64,000 nt of DNA from Rhodocyclaceae bacterium (lineage in GTDB: Bacteria > Pseudomonadota > Gammaproteobacteria > Burkholderiales > Rhodocyclaceae), in the NCBI GenBank assembly GCA_019455325.1, contig JACFMQ010000013.1, positions 1 to 64,000 of the forward strand. The letters run 5' to 3'. Numbering within the stretch: position 1 is the first letter of the stretch; every line of letters begins with the position of its first letter. The translations under genes and the position numbers were made by a program. Below are positions 54,200 to 63,244 of this stretch, one piece after another. The notes beneath the pieces are model-generated. The model was not told where the DNA came from and searched no databases. It was given only the letters and a program-made list of their open reading frames with translations.

Positions 54200-54952
54200 G
54201 TGCAGAAACTCACAGGCAAGACCGCCCTCGTCACCGGCGGCAACAGCGGCATCGGCCTGGCGACGGCCCGGCTGTTCATCGAGCACGGCGCGCGCGTCGC
54301 GATCACCGGCCGCGACCCGGAGACGCTGCGCCAGGCGCAGGAACTGCTCGGCGGCGATGCGCTGGCGCTGCAAAGCGACGCCGGCAGCATCGAGGACATC
54401 GAACGGGCGCTGGCCGCCGTACGCGAACGCTTCGGCCGGCTCGACGTGCTCGTCGCCAATGCCGCCGTCGCGCAGCCGACGCCGTTCGAGCAGGTCAGCG
54501 AACAGCAGTTCGACGAGATCAACGCGATCAATTACAAAGGCGTCTTCTTCACCATCCAGAAGGCGCTGCCGCTGCTCGAACCGGGGGCTTCGGTGATCGT
54601 CACGACGTCGATCTCGAACGCCGCCGGCGCCCCGCACTTCAGCGTGTACGCCGCCGGCAAGGCGGCGCTGCGCTCGCTGGTGCGGTCGCTCGCGCTGGAA
54701 CTGATCGGCCGCGGCATCCGGGTCAATGCCGTCAGCCCCGGCCCGATCGATACCCCGGGCTTCGGCCGTTGGGGGCTGCCGGCGGAAGCCGTGCAGGCGA
54801 TCCGCGACGAATTCGTGCGCAAGTCGCCGGCCGGGCGCTTCGGCCATGCCGACGAAGTCGCTCAGGTCGCGCTGTTCCTCGCTTCGGCCGACGCGTCCTA
54901 CGTCGTCGGCGCCGAAATCGTTGTCGATGGAGGATTCAGTCTGCCGCTCTGA
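54200..54952 (+). CDS. Short-chain dehydrogenase/reductase
   Basis: 250 residues, GTG start with AAGGA upstream. Classical SDR: cofactor motif TGGNSGIG (12-19), NAA (87-89), catalytic Ser137, Tyr150 and Lys154 (VYAAGKAAL), then SPGPIDTPG. Arg38 after the second strand favours NADP(H). Substrate unknown; it could reduce or oxidise the product of the upstream thiamine-diphosphate/citrate-synthase-like genes. Confidence 0.92.
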   Translation: MQKLTGKTALVTGGNSGIGLATARLFIEHGARVAITGRDPETLRQAQELLGGDALALQSDAGSIEDIERALAAVRERFGRLDVLVANAAVAQPTPFEQVSEQQFDEINAINYKGVFFTIQKALPLLEPGASVIVTTSISNAAGAPHFSVYAAGKAALRSLVRSLALELIGRGIRVNAVSPGPIDTPGFGRWGLPAEAVQAIRDEFVRKSPAGRFGHADEVAQVALFLASADASYVVGAEIVVDGGFSLPL

Positions 54953-54999
54953 GGTGCCGACGTCCGCGCCGCGTCAATGCCGGCGGCAAGCATACGGCC

Positions 55000-55005
55000 T
55001 ATAAT
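55000..55005 (+). promoter_or_regulatory. Candidate -10 box of the binding-protein gene
   Basis: TATAAT six bases before ATG 55012 with CCGCCA between and no Shine-Dalgarno sequence. Confidence 0.5.
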
Positions 55006-55011
55006 CCGCCA

Positions 55012-56130
55012 ATGACAAAGTCCTTGCGCCGACTTCTGCTGCCGCTGTTCCTGGCCGCCGCCTGCGTTGCCGGCGCCGCACAGGTACGTGCCGCGGACGC
55101 CGTCGCGGCGGGCGGGGAGGCCGCTGCCGGCGGGATGCGGCGACCGGCGGCCGAGACGCTTCGCGTCGCGCTGGACGATGGCCGGGAGCGCCCCGCGGCG
55201 CAGCAGGCATCGTCCGCGAACCGCGCCGGCGCGGCGGCGACCCGTTCGGCGACGATCGCCGGCAGCAAATCGATCGCAGTCCTCTACCCGGACATCGGCG
55301 AACCCTATCGCAGCGTCTTTGCCAGGATCATCGAAGGCATCGAGGAGCGAGCGAAGAGCCCTATCACCAGCTACGCCGTCGGCGGCAGCTTCAACGCGCA
55401 GGAACTCGCCGGCGAGCTGAGGCGGAACGAGATACAGGTGGTGATCGCGCTCGGCCGCAACGGCCTGAAGGCTGCCGGCAGCCTCGACAAGGGCGTCGGC
55501 GTCGTGGTCGGCGGCATCATCTCGGCATCGGAGGCGGACGTGCGTGGCAGCGCGGTGCTCAGTCTGGCGCCCGACCCGGGGCTGCTTTTCACCCGGCTGA
55601 AGAGCATCGCGCCGCGCATCCAGCGCGTCTACGTGGTCTACAACCCGCACCAGAACGGCTGGCTGGCCCGTCTGGCGCACGAGGCGGCGCACAGCCACGG
55701 CATCGAACTGGTCGCGCAGGAGGCCGGCGACCTGAAGACGGCGCTCGGCCTCTACCAGAAGATCCTCGCCGGCAGCGACCCGCGCCGCGATGCGCTCTGG
55801 CTGCCGCAGGACGGCGCCACCGTCGACGATTCCACGGTGCTGCCGCTGGTCCTGCAGGAATCGTGGACGAGGAGCCTCGTCGTCTTCTCCAGCAACGTCT
55901 CGCACGTGCGCCGCGGCGCGCTCTTCGCCCTCTACCCGGACAACGTCGGCCTCGGCCGCAGCCTCGCCGAGGCCGCGCTCGGCGTCATCGCCGGCGAGCC
56001 GGCCGGCCGCGCGCCGCAGCCGCTGCGCGAGGTGCTGACCGCGTTCAACACGCGCACCGCCAGCCACCTCGGCCTCAACCTGTCGCCGGTGCAGTTGCGC
56101 ACCTTCGACCTGCTCTTCCCGGAACAATGA
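55012..56130 (+). CDS. ABC-type substrate-binding protein (PF04392-like)
   Basis: 372 residues. Signal peptide (LLLPLFLAAACVAGAAQVRA), a low-complexity Ala/Arg-rich segment to about residue 80, then a binding-protein fold (SIAVLYPDIGEPYRSVFARIIEGIEE, QVVIALGRNGLKAAG, RVYVVYNPHQNGWLARLAHEAA). No ABC permease or ATPase follows; instead the next gene, five bases on, is a membrane sensor kinase, so it may present a ligand to that sensor. Confidence 0.85.
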   Translation: MTKSLRRLLLPLFLAAACVAGAAQVRAADAVAAGGEAAAGGMRRPAAETLRVALDDGRERPAAQQASSANRAGAAATRSATIAGSKSIAVLYPDIGEPYRSVFARIIEGIEERAKSPITSYAVGGSFNAQELAGELRRNEIQVVIALGRNGLKAAGSLDKGVGVVVGGIISASEADVRGSAVLSLAPDPGLLFTRLKSIAPRIQRVYVVYNPHQNGWLARLAHEAAHSHGIELVAQEAGDLKTALGLYQKILAGSDPRRDALWLPQDGATVDDSTVLPLVLQESWTRSLVVFSSNVSHVRRGALFALYPDNVGLGRSLAEAALGVIAGEPAGRAPQPLREVLTAFNTRTASHLGLNLSPVQLRTFDLLFPEQ

Positions 56131-56134
56131 CGCC

Positions 56135-59100
56135 ATGACCTGGATGAGCCGCCTGCGCCGGGCCGACTTCCGCAGCCAACTGACCCTGCTCGCCGCCTCC
56201 GGCGTGCTCTGCGTGTCGCTGCTCTCGGCGCTGGCCACGTCCTGGCAGGGCGGCCGGCAACTGCATGCCGACAAGCTGCTGGAAGGCACGCGCATCGCCC
56301 AGAGCCTGGCCGCGCAGAGCCGGCTGGCGCTGATCTTCGGTTCGACCGAGAACGCTGCCGAAGCGGTGACCGCGGCCTACACCTTCCCCGACGTCGTCCG
56401 CGTCGAGATCCGCTACGCCGACGGCCGCCTGCTGCTCGAACAGGGCGCGCCGGCGACCAGCGGCGGCAACCGCGACGCGCCGGCGCGCGATACCCGCGAA
56501 GCCTACCTGGAGGACGAGGACGCCGGCGGCTGGCGCTTCGTCGCGCCGGTGTGGGCGAGTTCCGGCCCGGATTCGCCGTTCGAGGCCACCGAGCGTCGGG
56601 AGGTTCTCCTCGGCTTCGTCCGCATCGATCAGAGCAAGGCGACGCTGACGCGGCTGGTGCGCGAGGTGTTCGCGGTGAACTTCACCGCCGGGCTGGCCTT
56701 CGCGCTGCTCTTCCTGCTTGCGCTGCGCCTGCTGACGCGGCGCCTGACGCGGCCGCTGGCCGCGCTGTCGGAGACCATGGCGCGCGCCGAGAAGGGCGAG
56801 AGCGGGCTGCGCGCCGACCTCTCCGGCCCGCGCGACCTGGCCGAGATGGCGCACGCCTTCAACAGCATGATGGAGGCGCTCGAACAGCGCGAGCGCGAGC
56901 TGCGCACGGCGCGCGACAGCGCGCTGCACTTCGCCAAGCTGAAGGCCGACTTCGCGGCCACGGTCAGCCACGAGATCCGCACGCCGCTGAACGGCGTCAT
57001 CGGCACGCTCGACATGCTGAAGACCGGCAAGCTCGGCCGCGAGCAGCGCGAATTGCTCGATCTCGCCTGGGATTCGTCGCAGTACCTGCTCGAACTGATC
57101 AACAACATCCTCGACTTCTCCCGCCTGGAAGCCGGGCGCATGCACGCCGACGCGCGCGACTTCGAGCTGCGGCCGCTGATCGACGCGATCGCCGCGATGT
57201 TCCAGCCGCAGGCCGCCGCCAAGAAGGTCGAGCTGAACGTGCTCATCGCCGCCGACGTGCCGCCGGTGCTGAGCGGCGATCCGACGCGCATCCGCCAGGT
57301 GCTGGTCAACCTCGTCGGCAACGCCGTCAAGTTCACCGAGCGCGGTTCGGTGACGCTGACCGTCGAGCGCGCCGACCACGGCCACAGCCTGCGCTTCGGC
57401 GTGCGCGACACCGGCATCGGCATCGCTGCCGAGCACCAGGTGTCGATCTTCGACTCCTTCACCCAGGCCGATACCTCGACCACCCGCCGCTACGCCGGCA
57501 GCGGCCTCGGCCTGGCGATCAGCAAGCAGATCGTCGGGCTGCTCGGCGGCGAGATCGGCGTCGTCAGCGCCGAGGGCCGGGGCAGCCACTTCTGGTTCAC
57601 GCTGCCGTGCACGGAAGGGCGGACGCCGCCGGCCGCGGTGCCGGCGCGTCCGACGGGGCAGCCGCGCACCAGCCACATCCTGATCGCCGAGGACAACCGC
57701 ACCAACCAGCGCGTCGCCATCGGCATGCTCAACATGCTCGGCTGCTGGACCGGCATCGCCGGCAACGGCGCCGAGGCCGTCGCCGCGTGGCAGGCCAGCG
57801 ACTGGGACATGATCCTGATGGACTGCTCGATGCCGGAGATGGACGGCTTCGAAGCCTGCGCCCGCATCCGCGAGCTGGAGGCGGACAGCGGCCGGCGCAT
57901 CCCGATCATCGCCATGACCGCCAACACGCAGCAGGTCGACGTCGAGCGCTGCCTGGCCGCCGGCATGGACGGCCACCTGCCGAAGCCGCTGACGCTGGAG
58001 GCGCTGGCCGCGCAGCTCGAACGCTGGCTGCACTGGCGGCCGTCGCCGGAATCCGCCGACGGCGGCGAGGCCGGCCGCCCGGTCGACCCGGCGGCGATCG
58101 GCCGGCTGCGGGACATCCTCGGCGACGCGGTCGACGAAGCCATCCTTCCCTTCCTCGAAGACATGCCGCGCTACCTCGCGCAGCTCGACGCCGCCGCCGG
58201 CAGTGGCGACGCGACGACGCTGCGGCAGGTGGCGCACGTCGTCAAGGGCGCTGCCGCCAACCTCGGCGCGACGGCGATGGCCGAGCTGGCCCGCGAGCTG
58301 GAGCTGTGCGCCGAGGCTGATCCGCCCGCCGATGCCGGCGAGCTGGTCCGGCGCCTGCGCACCGAGTTCGCCGTCGTCGAACCGATGCTGGCGGCCGAGC
58401 TGGGCGGCAGCCGCCACGATGCGTCGCCGGAACCGCAGATCGACGCGCCCGTCGTCCTCGTCGTCGACGACGACCGCAGCACGCGCTCCGCGCTGCGTCA
58501 TGCGCTGCGCCTCTCCGGCTTTCGCGTCGAGGAGGCGGGCGACGGCGCCAGCGCGCTTGCCTGGCTGGAAAAGGCCGGCGCCGACGTCGTCCTGATGGAC
58601 GCGATGATGCCGGTGCTGGACGGCTTCGCCGCCTGCCGCAGGCTCAAGCAGCACCCGCGGCTGAAGGACGTGCCGGTGCTGATGATCACCGCCCTCGACG
58701 ACCGGCAGTCGATCGAGCGCGCCTTCGACGCCGGCGCCAGCGACTTCATTCCGAAGCCGATCCACCTTTCCGTCGTCAACCAGCGCGTGCGCCGCGTCAT
58801 CGACGCCACCCGCGCCGAGCGCCACGTCCGCCACCTCGCCTACAACGACGCGCTGACCGGCCTGCCCAACCGCATGCTGTTCCTCGACCACCTGACGCAG
58901 TCGATCGAGCTGGCCGCCGGCGCCGGCGGCCAGCTCGCCATCCTCTTCCTCGACCTCGACCGCTTCAAGTACGTGAACGACACGCTCGGCCACGAGGCCG
59001 GCGATCAACTGCTGGCGACCATGGCGCAGCGCCTGAAGGGCTGCGTGCGCGCCGACGACTGCGTCGCCCGCTTCGGCGGCGACGAATTCGCCGTCCTCCT

Positions 59101-60139
59101 CGACGCGCTGCCGAACGTCGGCGTCGCCGCCAGCGTCGCCCAGAACATCTGCCGCACCATCTCCGCGCCGCTGATCATCAACGGCAACGAGATCGTCGTC
59201 ACCGCCAGCGTCGGCATCTCCATCTATCCGGCCGACGGCCGCGACGTCAGCACCCTGCTGCGCCACGCCGACACCGCGATGTACCGGGCCAAGCAGAGCG
59301 GCGCCGGTGTCTGCTACTACGAGGCGGCGATGGAGGCGGCGCTGGCCGACCGCCTGAAGACCGAGAACGCGCTGCGCCGGGCGCTCGAACGCGGCGAGAT
59401 CGCCGTCTTCTACCAGCCGGTGATCGACGCCGGCAGCGGCCGCGTCGCCGGCGTCGAGGCGCTGGCGCGCTGGCGACATCCGGAGCGCGGCCTGGTGGCG
59501 CCGGCCGAGTTCATCCCCCTGGCCGAGGAAACCGGGCTCATCCTGCCGCTCGGCGAACTCGTCCTGCGCAGCGCCTGCGCCCAGGCCAAGGCCTGGCTGG
59601 ACGCCGGCCAGCCCGATTTCCACGTCGCCGTGAACCTCTCGGCGAAGCAGATGGAACAACCGAACCTGCGCGACATCGTTCTCGACGCCCTCGAGGAAAG
59701 CGGCCTGCCGCCGGCGTCGCTGGTCCTCGAGATCACCGAGAGCGTGCTCATGGAACGCACCTGCGAACCGATCGGCATCCTCGACGAACTGCGCGCGCTC
59801 GGCGTGCGCGTGTCGATCGACGACTTCGGCACCGGCTATTCCTCGCTCGCCTACCTCAAGCACCTGCCGGCGGACAACCTGAAGATCGACCGTTCCTTCA
59901 TCCAGGATCTGCCCGACGACGACGCCGTCTCCATCGTCACCGGCATCATCGCGCTCGCCCACAGCCTGCGCATGAAGGTCGTCGCCGAAGGCGTCGAAAC
60001 GCCGGCGCAGCGCGACGTGCTGCTCGGCCTCGGCTGCGACGTGCTGCAGGGCTTCCTGTTCTCCAAGCCGGAGCCGGGCGAGATCATCGAGGCGCAACTG
60101 ATCGCCTCCGGCCGCAACGGGCCGACGCCGCCGCCGTGA
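56135..60139 (+). CDS. Hybrid sensor kinase with Hpt, GGDEF and EAL domains
   Basis: 1334 residues. Two membrane helices (about 15-36 and 182-205) enclose a periplasmic sensor. Then HAMP, HisKA (SHEIRTPLNG, His near 278), HATPase (NLVGNAVKF, DTGIGIAAE), receiver 1 (LMDCSMPEMDGF, Asp near 562), Hpt (AHVVKGAAANLG, His near 702), receiver 2 (LMDAMMPVLDGF, Asp near 821), GGDEF (RFGGDEF near 980, with RADD inhibitory site), and EAL (VEALARWRHP near 1108, DDFGTGYSSL, VVAEGVET). Both c-di-GMP synthesis and breakdown motifs look intact. Follows the binding protein by five bases. Confidence 0.95.
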   Translation: MTWMSRLRRADFRSQLTLLAASGVLCVSLLSALATSWQGGRQLHADKLLEGTRIAQSLAAQSRLALIFGSTENAAEAVTAAYTFPDVVRVEIRYADGRLLLEQGAPATSGGNRDAPARDTREAYLEDEDAGGWRFVAPVWASSGPDSPFEATERREVLLGFVRIDQSKATLTRLVREVFAVNFTAGLAFALLFLLALRLLTRRLTRPLAALSETMARAEKGESGLRADLSGPRDLAEMAHAFNSMMEALEQRERELRTARDSALHFAKLKADFAATVSHEIRTPLNGVIGTLDMLKTGKLGREQRELLDLAWDSSQYLLELINNILDFSRLEAGRMHADARDFELRPLIDAIAAMFQPQAAAKKVELNVLIAADVPPVLSGDPTRIRQVLVNLVGNAVKFTERGSVTLTVERADHGHSLRFGVRDTGIGIAAEHQVSIFDSFTQADTSTTRRYAGSGLGLAISKQIVGLLGGEIGVVSAEGRGSHFWFTLPCTEGRTPPAAVPARPTGQPRTSHILIAEDNRTNQRVAIGMLNMLGCWTGIAGNGAEAVAAWQASDWDMILMDCSMPEMDGFEACARIRELEADSGRRIPIIAMTANTQQVDVERCLAAGMDGHLPKPLTLEALAAQLERWLHWRPSPESADGGEAGRPVDPAAIGRLRDILGDAVDEAILPFLEDMPRYLAQLDAAAGSGDATTLRQVAHVVKGAAANLGATAMAELARELELCAEADPPADAGELVRRLRTEFAVVEPMLAAELGGSRHDASPEPQIDAPVVLVVDDDRSTRSALRHALRLSGFRVEEAGDGASALAWLEKAGADVVLMDAMMPVLDGFAACRRLKQHPRLKDVPVLMITALDDRQSIERAFDAGASDFIPKPIHLSVVNQRVRRVIDATRAERHVRHLAYNDALTGLPNRMLFLDHLTQSIELAAGAGGQLAILFLDLDRFKYVNDTLGHEAGDQLLATMAQRLKGCVRADDCVARFGGDEFAVLLDALPNVGVAASVAQNICRTISAPLIINGNEIVVTASVGISIYPADGRDVSTLLRHADTAMYRAKQSGAGVCYYEAAMEAALADRLKTENALRRALERGEIAVFYQPVIDAGSGRVAGVEALARWRHPERGLVAPAEFIPLAEETGLILPLGELVLRSACAQAKAWLDAGQPDFHVAVNLSAKQMEQPNLRDIVLDALEESGLPPASLVLEITESVLMERTCEPIGILDELRALGVRVSIDDFGTGYSSLAYLKHLPADNLKIDRSFIQDLPDDDAVSIVTGIIALAHSLRMKVVAEGVETPAQRDVLLGLGCDVLQGFLFSKPEPGEIIEAQLIASGRNGPTPPP

Positions 60140-60233
60140 GCGGCCTCGCCCCCGGTGCCCGGGCCTGCCGGCCGGGCTCTGCTAGAATGGCCCGTTCGTT
60201 AAACACCTTGGCCATGCGCGGTCGCCGCGTCGG

Positions 60234-61571
60234 ATGGCCAACACCATGGACATAGTCTTACTGCTCCTGCTCATTCTCATCAACGCCGCCTTCGCCATGT
60301 CGGAGATGGCGGTCGTCTCCTCCCGCAAGTCCCGCCTGCAAAGCCTGGCCGAGGACGGCAGCATCGGCGCCGAAGCGGCGCTCAAGCTGCACCAGGAACC
60401 CTCGAATTTCCTGTCGACCATCCAGGTCGGCATCACCAGCGTCGGCATCCTCAGCGGCGCCATCGGCGAGGCCGTGCTCGCCGACCCGCTGTCCGCCTGG
60501 CTCGGCGCCGTCCCGCTGCTCGAACCGTACGCGCGCGGCATCGCGCTGACCATCACCGTCGTCGGCCTGACCTACTTCTCGGTGGTCATCGGCGAACTGG
60601 TGCCGAAGCAGCTCGCGCTGCTCGCGCCGGAAGGCATCGCCTCGCTGATCGCGCGGCCGATGCAGCTCCTCGCCGGCGTCACGCACCCGCTGGTGGTCGT
60701 GCTGTCCACCTCCTCGTCGGTCGTCCTGCGCCTCTTCGGCGCCCGCCGCAAGGAAGAGCCGCCGGTCACCGACGACGAGATCAAGGTGCTCATGGAGCAG
60801 GGCGCCGAGGCCGGCGTCTTCCACGAGAGCGAGCAGGCCATCGTCTCCAACGTGCTGCGCCTCGACGAGCAGCGCATCGCGGCGATCATGACGCCGCGCC
60901 GCGAGATGTGCGTGGTCGACCTCGACGACGGCGAGGAGGCGGTGCGCCAGCAGATCATGGACAGCGAGTTCTCGCGCCTGGTCATCTGCCGCGACGGGCT
61001 GGACCACATCCTCGGCGTGCTGCAGAAGGGCGACCTGCTGAAGAAGGCGCTGCCCGGCCATCCGATCGGCATCGCCGACGTCGAGACCGTGCTGCACCCG
61101 CCGCTCTACGTGCCGGAGTCGGTGTCGACGACGCAGCTCCTGGAGAACTTCCGCCGCGCCCGCCTGCAGTTCGCGCTGATCGTCGACGAGTACGGCGAGG
61201 TGCAGGGCCTGGTGACGCTGACCGACGTGCTGTCGTCGATCGTCGGCGAGCTGATCGAGCCGGAGGCGCCGGAGGACCGCGACATCATCCAGCGCGAGAA
61301 CGGTTCCTGGCTGGTCGACGGCGACGTCGGCATCGAGCGCCTGAAGAGCGAGCTGGACATCGCCGACGAGCTGCCCGGCGAGGAGGAGAACAACTTCCAC
61401 ACGCTCGGCGGCTTCGTCATGCACATGCTCGGCCGCATCCCGGCGCCGGCCGACAGCTTCCTCGCCGCCGGCCTGCGCTTCGAGGTCATGGACATGGACC
61501 GCAACCGCGTGGACAAGGTGCTGATCAGCGTCGCGCTGCCGCCGGCCGAGGAGGCGGTCGCCGCCGACTGA
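60234..61571 (+). CDS. CorC/HlyC-type CNNM-CBS membrane protein
   Basis: 445 residues. N-terminal CNNM domain with about four hydrophobic segments (VLLLLLILINAAFAMSEMAVV, SNFLSTIQVGITSVGILSGA, VVIGELVPKQLAL), two CBS domains (AAIMTPRREMCVVDLDD; LIVDEYGEVQGLVTLTDVLS), and a C-terminal CorC_HlyC domain. Family members are tied to magnesium efflux or cation balance. TAGAAT at 60182-60187 may be its -10 box. In-frame ATGs at 60234 and 60246 are both possible starts. Confidence 0.92.
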   Translation: MANTMDIVLLLLLILINAAFAMSEMAVVSSRKSRLQSLAEDGSIGAEAALKLHQEPSNFLSTIQVGITSVGILSGAIGEAVLADPLSAWLGAVPLLEPYARGIALTITVVGLTYFSVVIGELVPKQLALLAPEGIASLIARPMQLLAGVTHPLVVVLSTSSSVVLRLFGARRKEEPPVTDDEIKVLMEQGAEAGVFHESEQAIVSNVLRLDEQRIAAIMTPRREMCVVDLDDGEEAVRQQIMDSEFSRLVICRDGLDHILGVLQKGDLLKKALPGHPIGIADVETVLHPPLYVPESVSTTQLLENFRRARLQFALIVDEYGEVQGLVTLTDVLSSIVGELIEPEAPEDRDIIQRENGSWLVDGDVGIERLKSELDIADELPGEEENNFHTLGGFVMHMLGRIPAPADSFLAAGLRFEVMDMDRNRVDKVLISVALPPAEEAVAAD

Positions 61572-61758
61572 GGCCGGCGCCGCGGCGGCCTCGCCGCTCG
61601 CCCGACCGCCCCCGCCGGGCGGCATCCGCATCCGCCGAAGACGGCGCCACGGCGCGCCGCACGGGGCATCCGGGGCCATAAGCATATGCGTAAACCTTGT
61701 TTGTGGGCCGCCGCGGACGGGGCATATGATGCAGGAAATTCCTGCTGGGTCGACGGGT

Positions 61759-61986
61759 ATGCTGAAAGCCATTCTTGACGTCAAGGGCCTGAATTGCCCG
61801 CTGCCGATCATTCGCGCCCGCAAGGCGATGCAGGGGCTCGAAATCGGCGCCGTGCTGGAGATCCACACCACCGACCCGGCCTCGATCCGGGATTTCGGCG
61901 CCCTGTGCCGCTCCTCCGGCCACGAGGTCATCGATCAGAGCGAGGAAGAAGGCGTGTACACCTTCCTCATCCGGAAGGGGACGTGA
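61759..61986 (+). CDS. TusA/SirA-like sulfurtransferase-family protein
   Basis: 75 residues from ATG 61759, the usual TusA length; ATG 61726 would add 11 residues. Signature DVKGLNCPLPIIRARKAM has the catalytic Cys-Pro-x-Pro. Such proteins pass sulfane sulfur in tRNA thiolation, molybdenum cofactor or sulfur oxidation. The GGDEF gene follows 46 bases later. Confidence 0.88.
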   Translation: MLKAILDVKGLNCPLPIIRARKAMQGLEIGAVLEIHTTDPASIRDFGALCRSSGHEVIDQSEEEGVYTFLIRKGT

Positions 61987-62032
61987 ACGCGACCCGCCGG
62001 CGTCCTGTCCGGCGCGAACCGGAGCGCACGGC

Positions 62033-62935
62033 ATGAAGCTGAGCCTCGCCACGCTGGAACACATGTTTTCGCAGGACCACCGCCTGCGTGTGTTCAACGA
62101 CACGGTGCCGGCCGGCATCCTGGTCATCTCGATCGACGATGGCCGCATGGTGTTCTCCAACCGTTTCTTCAACGAGGTGCTGGAGGTGGATACGGCGTCC
62201 ATCCTCGGCCACGGCTGGCAGGAGCTGTTCGTCGACCACGAGGAGCGCAACCGCATCCTGGAGGTTTTCGCCGAACAGGGCGAAGTGCGCAATTTCGAGC
62301 TGCGCCTGCGGCGGCGCGACGGGCGGCAGATCTGGGGGCTGGCCTCGATGTCGGAAATCCCGATCGAGGAGGAGGGGCTGCTGCTCTTCGCCTTCGTCGA
62401 CATCACCGCGCTCAAGGAGGCCGAGGCGGAGCTGCGCGCCCTGGCCGACCACGACGCCCTCACCGGCCTGCTCAGCCTGCGCCGCTTCCGCCAGGAGATC
62501 GAAAGGGCCAAGGCCAGGGCCGAGCGCCACGCCTCGCGTTTCGCCGTGATGTTCATCGACCTCGACCGCTTCAAGGCGATCAACGACACCCTGGGGCACG
62601 AGGCCGGCGACCTGGTGCTGAAGGAAGCCGCCCGCCGGCTGCGCGAAAGCATCCGCAGCGCCGACACCGCCGCCCGCATCGGCGGCGACGAGTTCGTCGT
62701 GCTGGCCGAAGGCATCACGCCGGAACTGGCGGAAGCCATCGCCGAACGCATCGTCGCCAGCATCGGCCGGGTCTTTCTTCTGCCCCATGGCACGGCCTGC
62801 ATCGGCGCCAGCGTGGGCATCGCCCTGCATCCGGATCACGGAGCCGACCCGCTCGCCCTGGTCAAGGCGGCCGACCGCGCCATGTACACGGTCAAGCGCG
62901 CGAGCCGCGGAGCCGTGGCTTTCGCCGGGCGCTGA
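62033..62935 (+). CDS. PAS-domain diguanylate cyclase
   Basis: 300 residues. PAS domain about 20-135 (VPAGILVISIDDGRMVFSNRFF) and a GGDEF domain (HDALTGLLSLRRF, FIDLDRFKAINDTLGHEAGD, RIGGDEFVVLAEG). The I-site RSAD lies five residues before GGDEF, so product inhibition is likely. Soluble; the PAS ligand is unknown. The PilZ protein at 39792 is a possible c-di-GMP receiver. Confidence 0.93.
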   Translation: MKLSLATLEHMFSQDHRLRVFNDTVPAGILVISIDDGRMVFSNRFFNEVLEVDTASILGHGWQELFVDHEERNRILEVFAEQGEVRNFELRLRRRDGRQIWGLASMSEIPIEEEGLLLFAFVDITALKEAEAELRALADHDALTGLLSLRRFRQEIERAKARAERHASRFAVMFIDLDRFKAINDTLGHEAGDLVLKEAARRLRESIRSADTAARIGGDEFVVLAEGITPELAEAIAERIVASIGRVFLLPHGTACIGASVGIALHPDHGADPLALVKAADRAMYTVKRASRGAVAFAGR

Positions 62936-63244
62936 AACAGCGAAGAGGAATTCCGTCTGTTGCGGTGACTTGATTCGGGCCGTCCCCGGATGTCCGCGGA
63001 ACGCGATGGTGCGGTGAAGTGGAGCGGGCGATGGGAACATCACGCCGCACTCAAATCTTTGATTGATAACGGATTTCTTCCGTTGGCGCTACGGAATTAG
63101 GCCAGATTATGTACCTGTAGCGAGCCCTCGGCAACTCGGCGTGACCGTTGCTGCCGCATTGGCTCACCCAGAGCCTTCAGACACTGCCCAGTGCCAGATG
63201 CAACAGCCCCAGCCTATCCCAGGCTCATCCAGCCACCTCACGTC
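62936..63244. other. Intergenic region of lower GC, no gene supported
   Basis: 309 bases. GC content falls after the cyclase gene, suggesting a junction between native and acquired DNA. Short competing hairpins built on TCCGTT/AACGGA and TTCCGT/ACGGAA lie at 63069-63096. A short open frame from 63063 has no recognisable content. Confidence 0.4.

Noticed and set aside
56075-60097. Uninterrupted 1340-codon frame on the minus strand opposite the hybrid kinase
   Set aside because: No recognisable domain, and the plus-strand frame has a complete series of conserved domains. Long antisense frames are expected at this GC content.
60140-60233. Metal-sensing riboswitch before the CorC-type gene
   Set aside because: The gap is short and shows no conserved riboswitch core.
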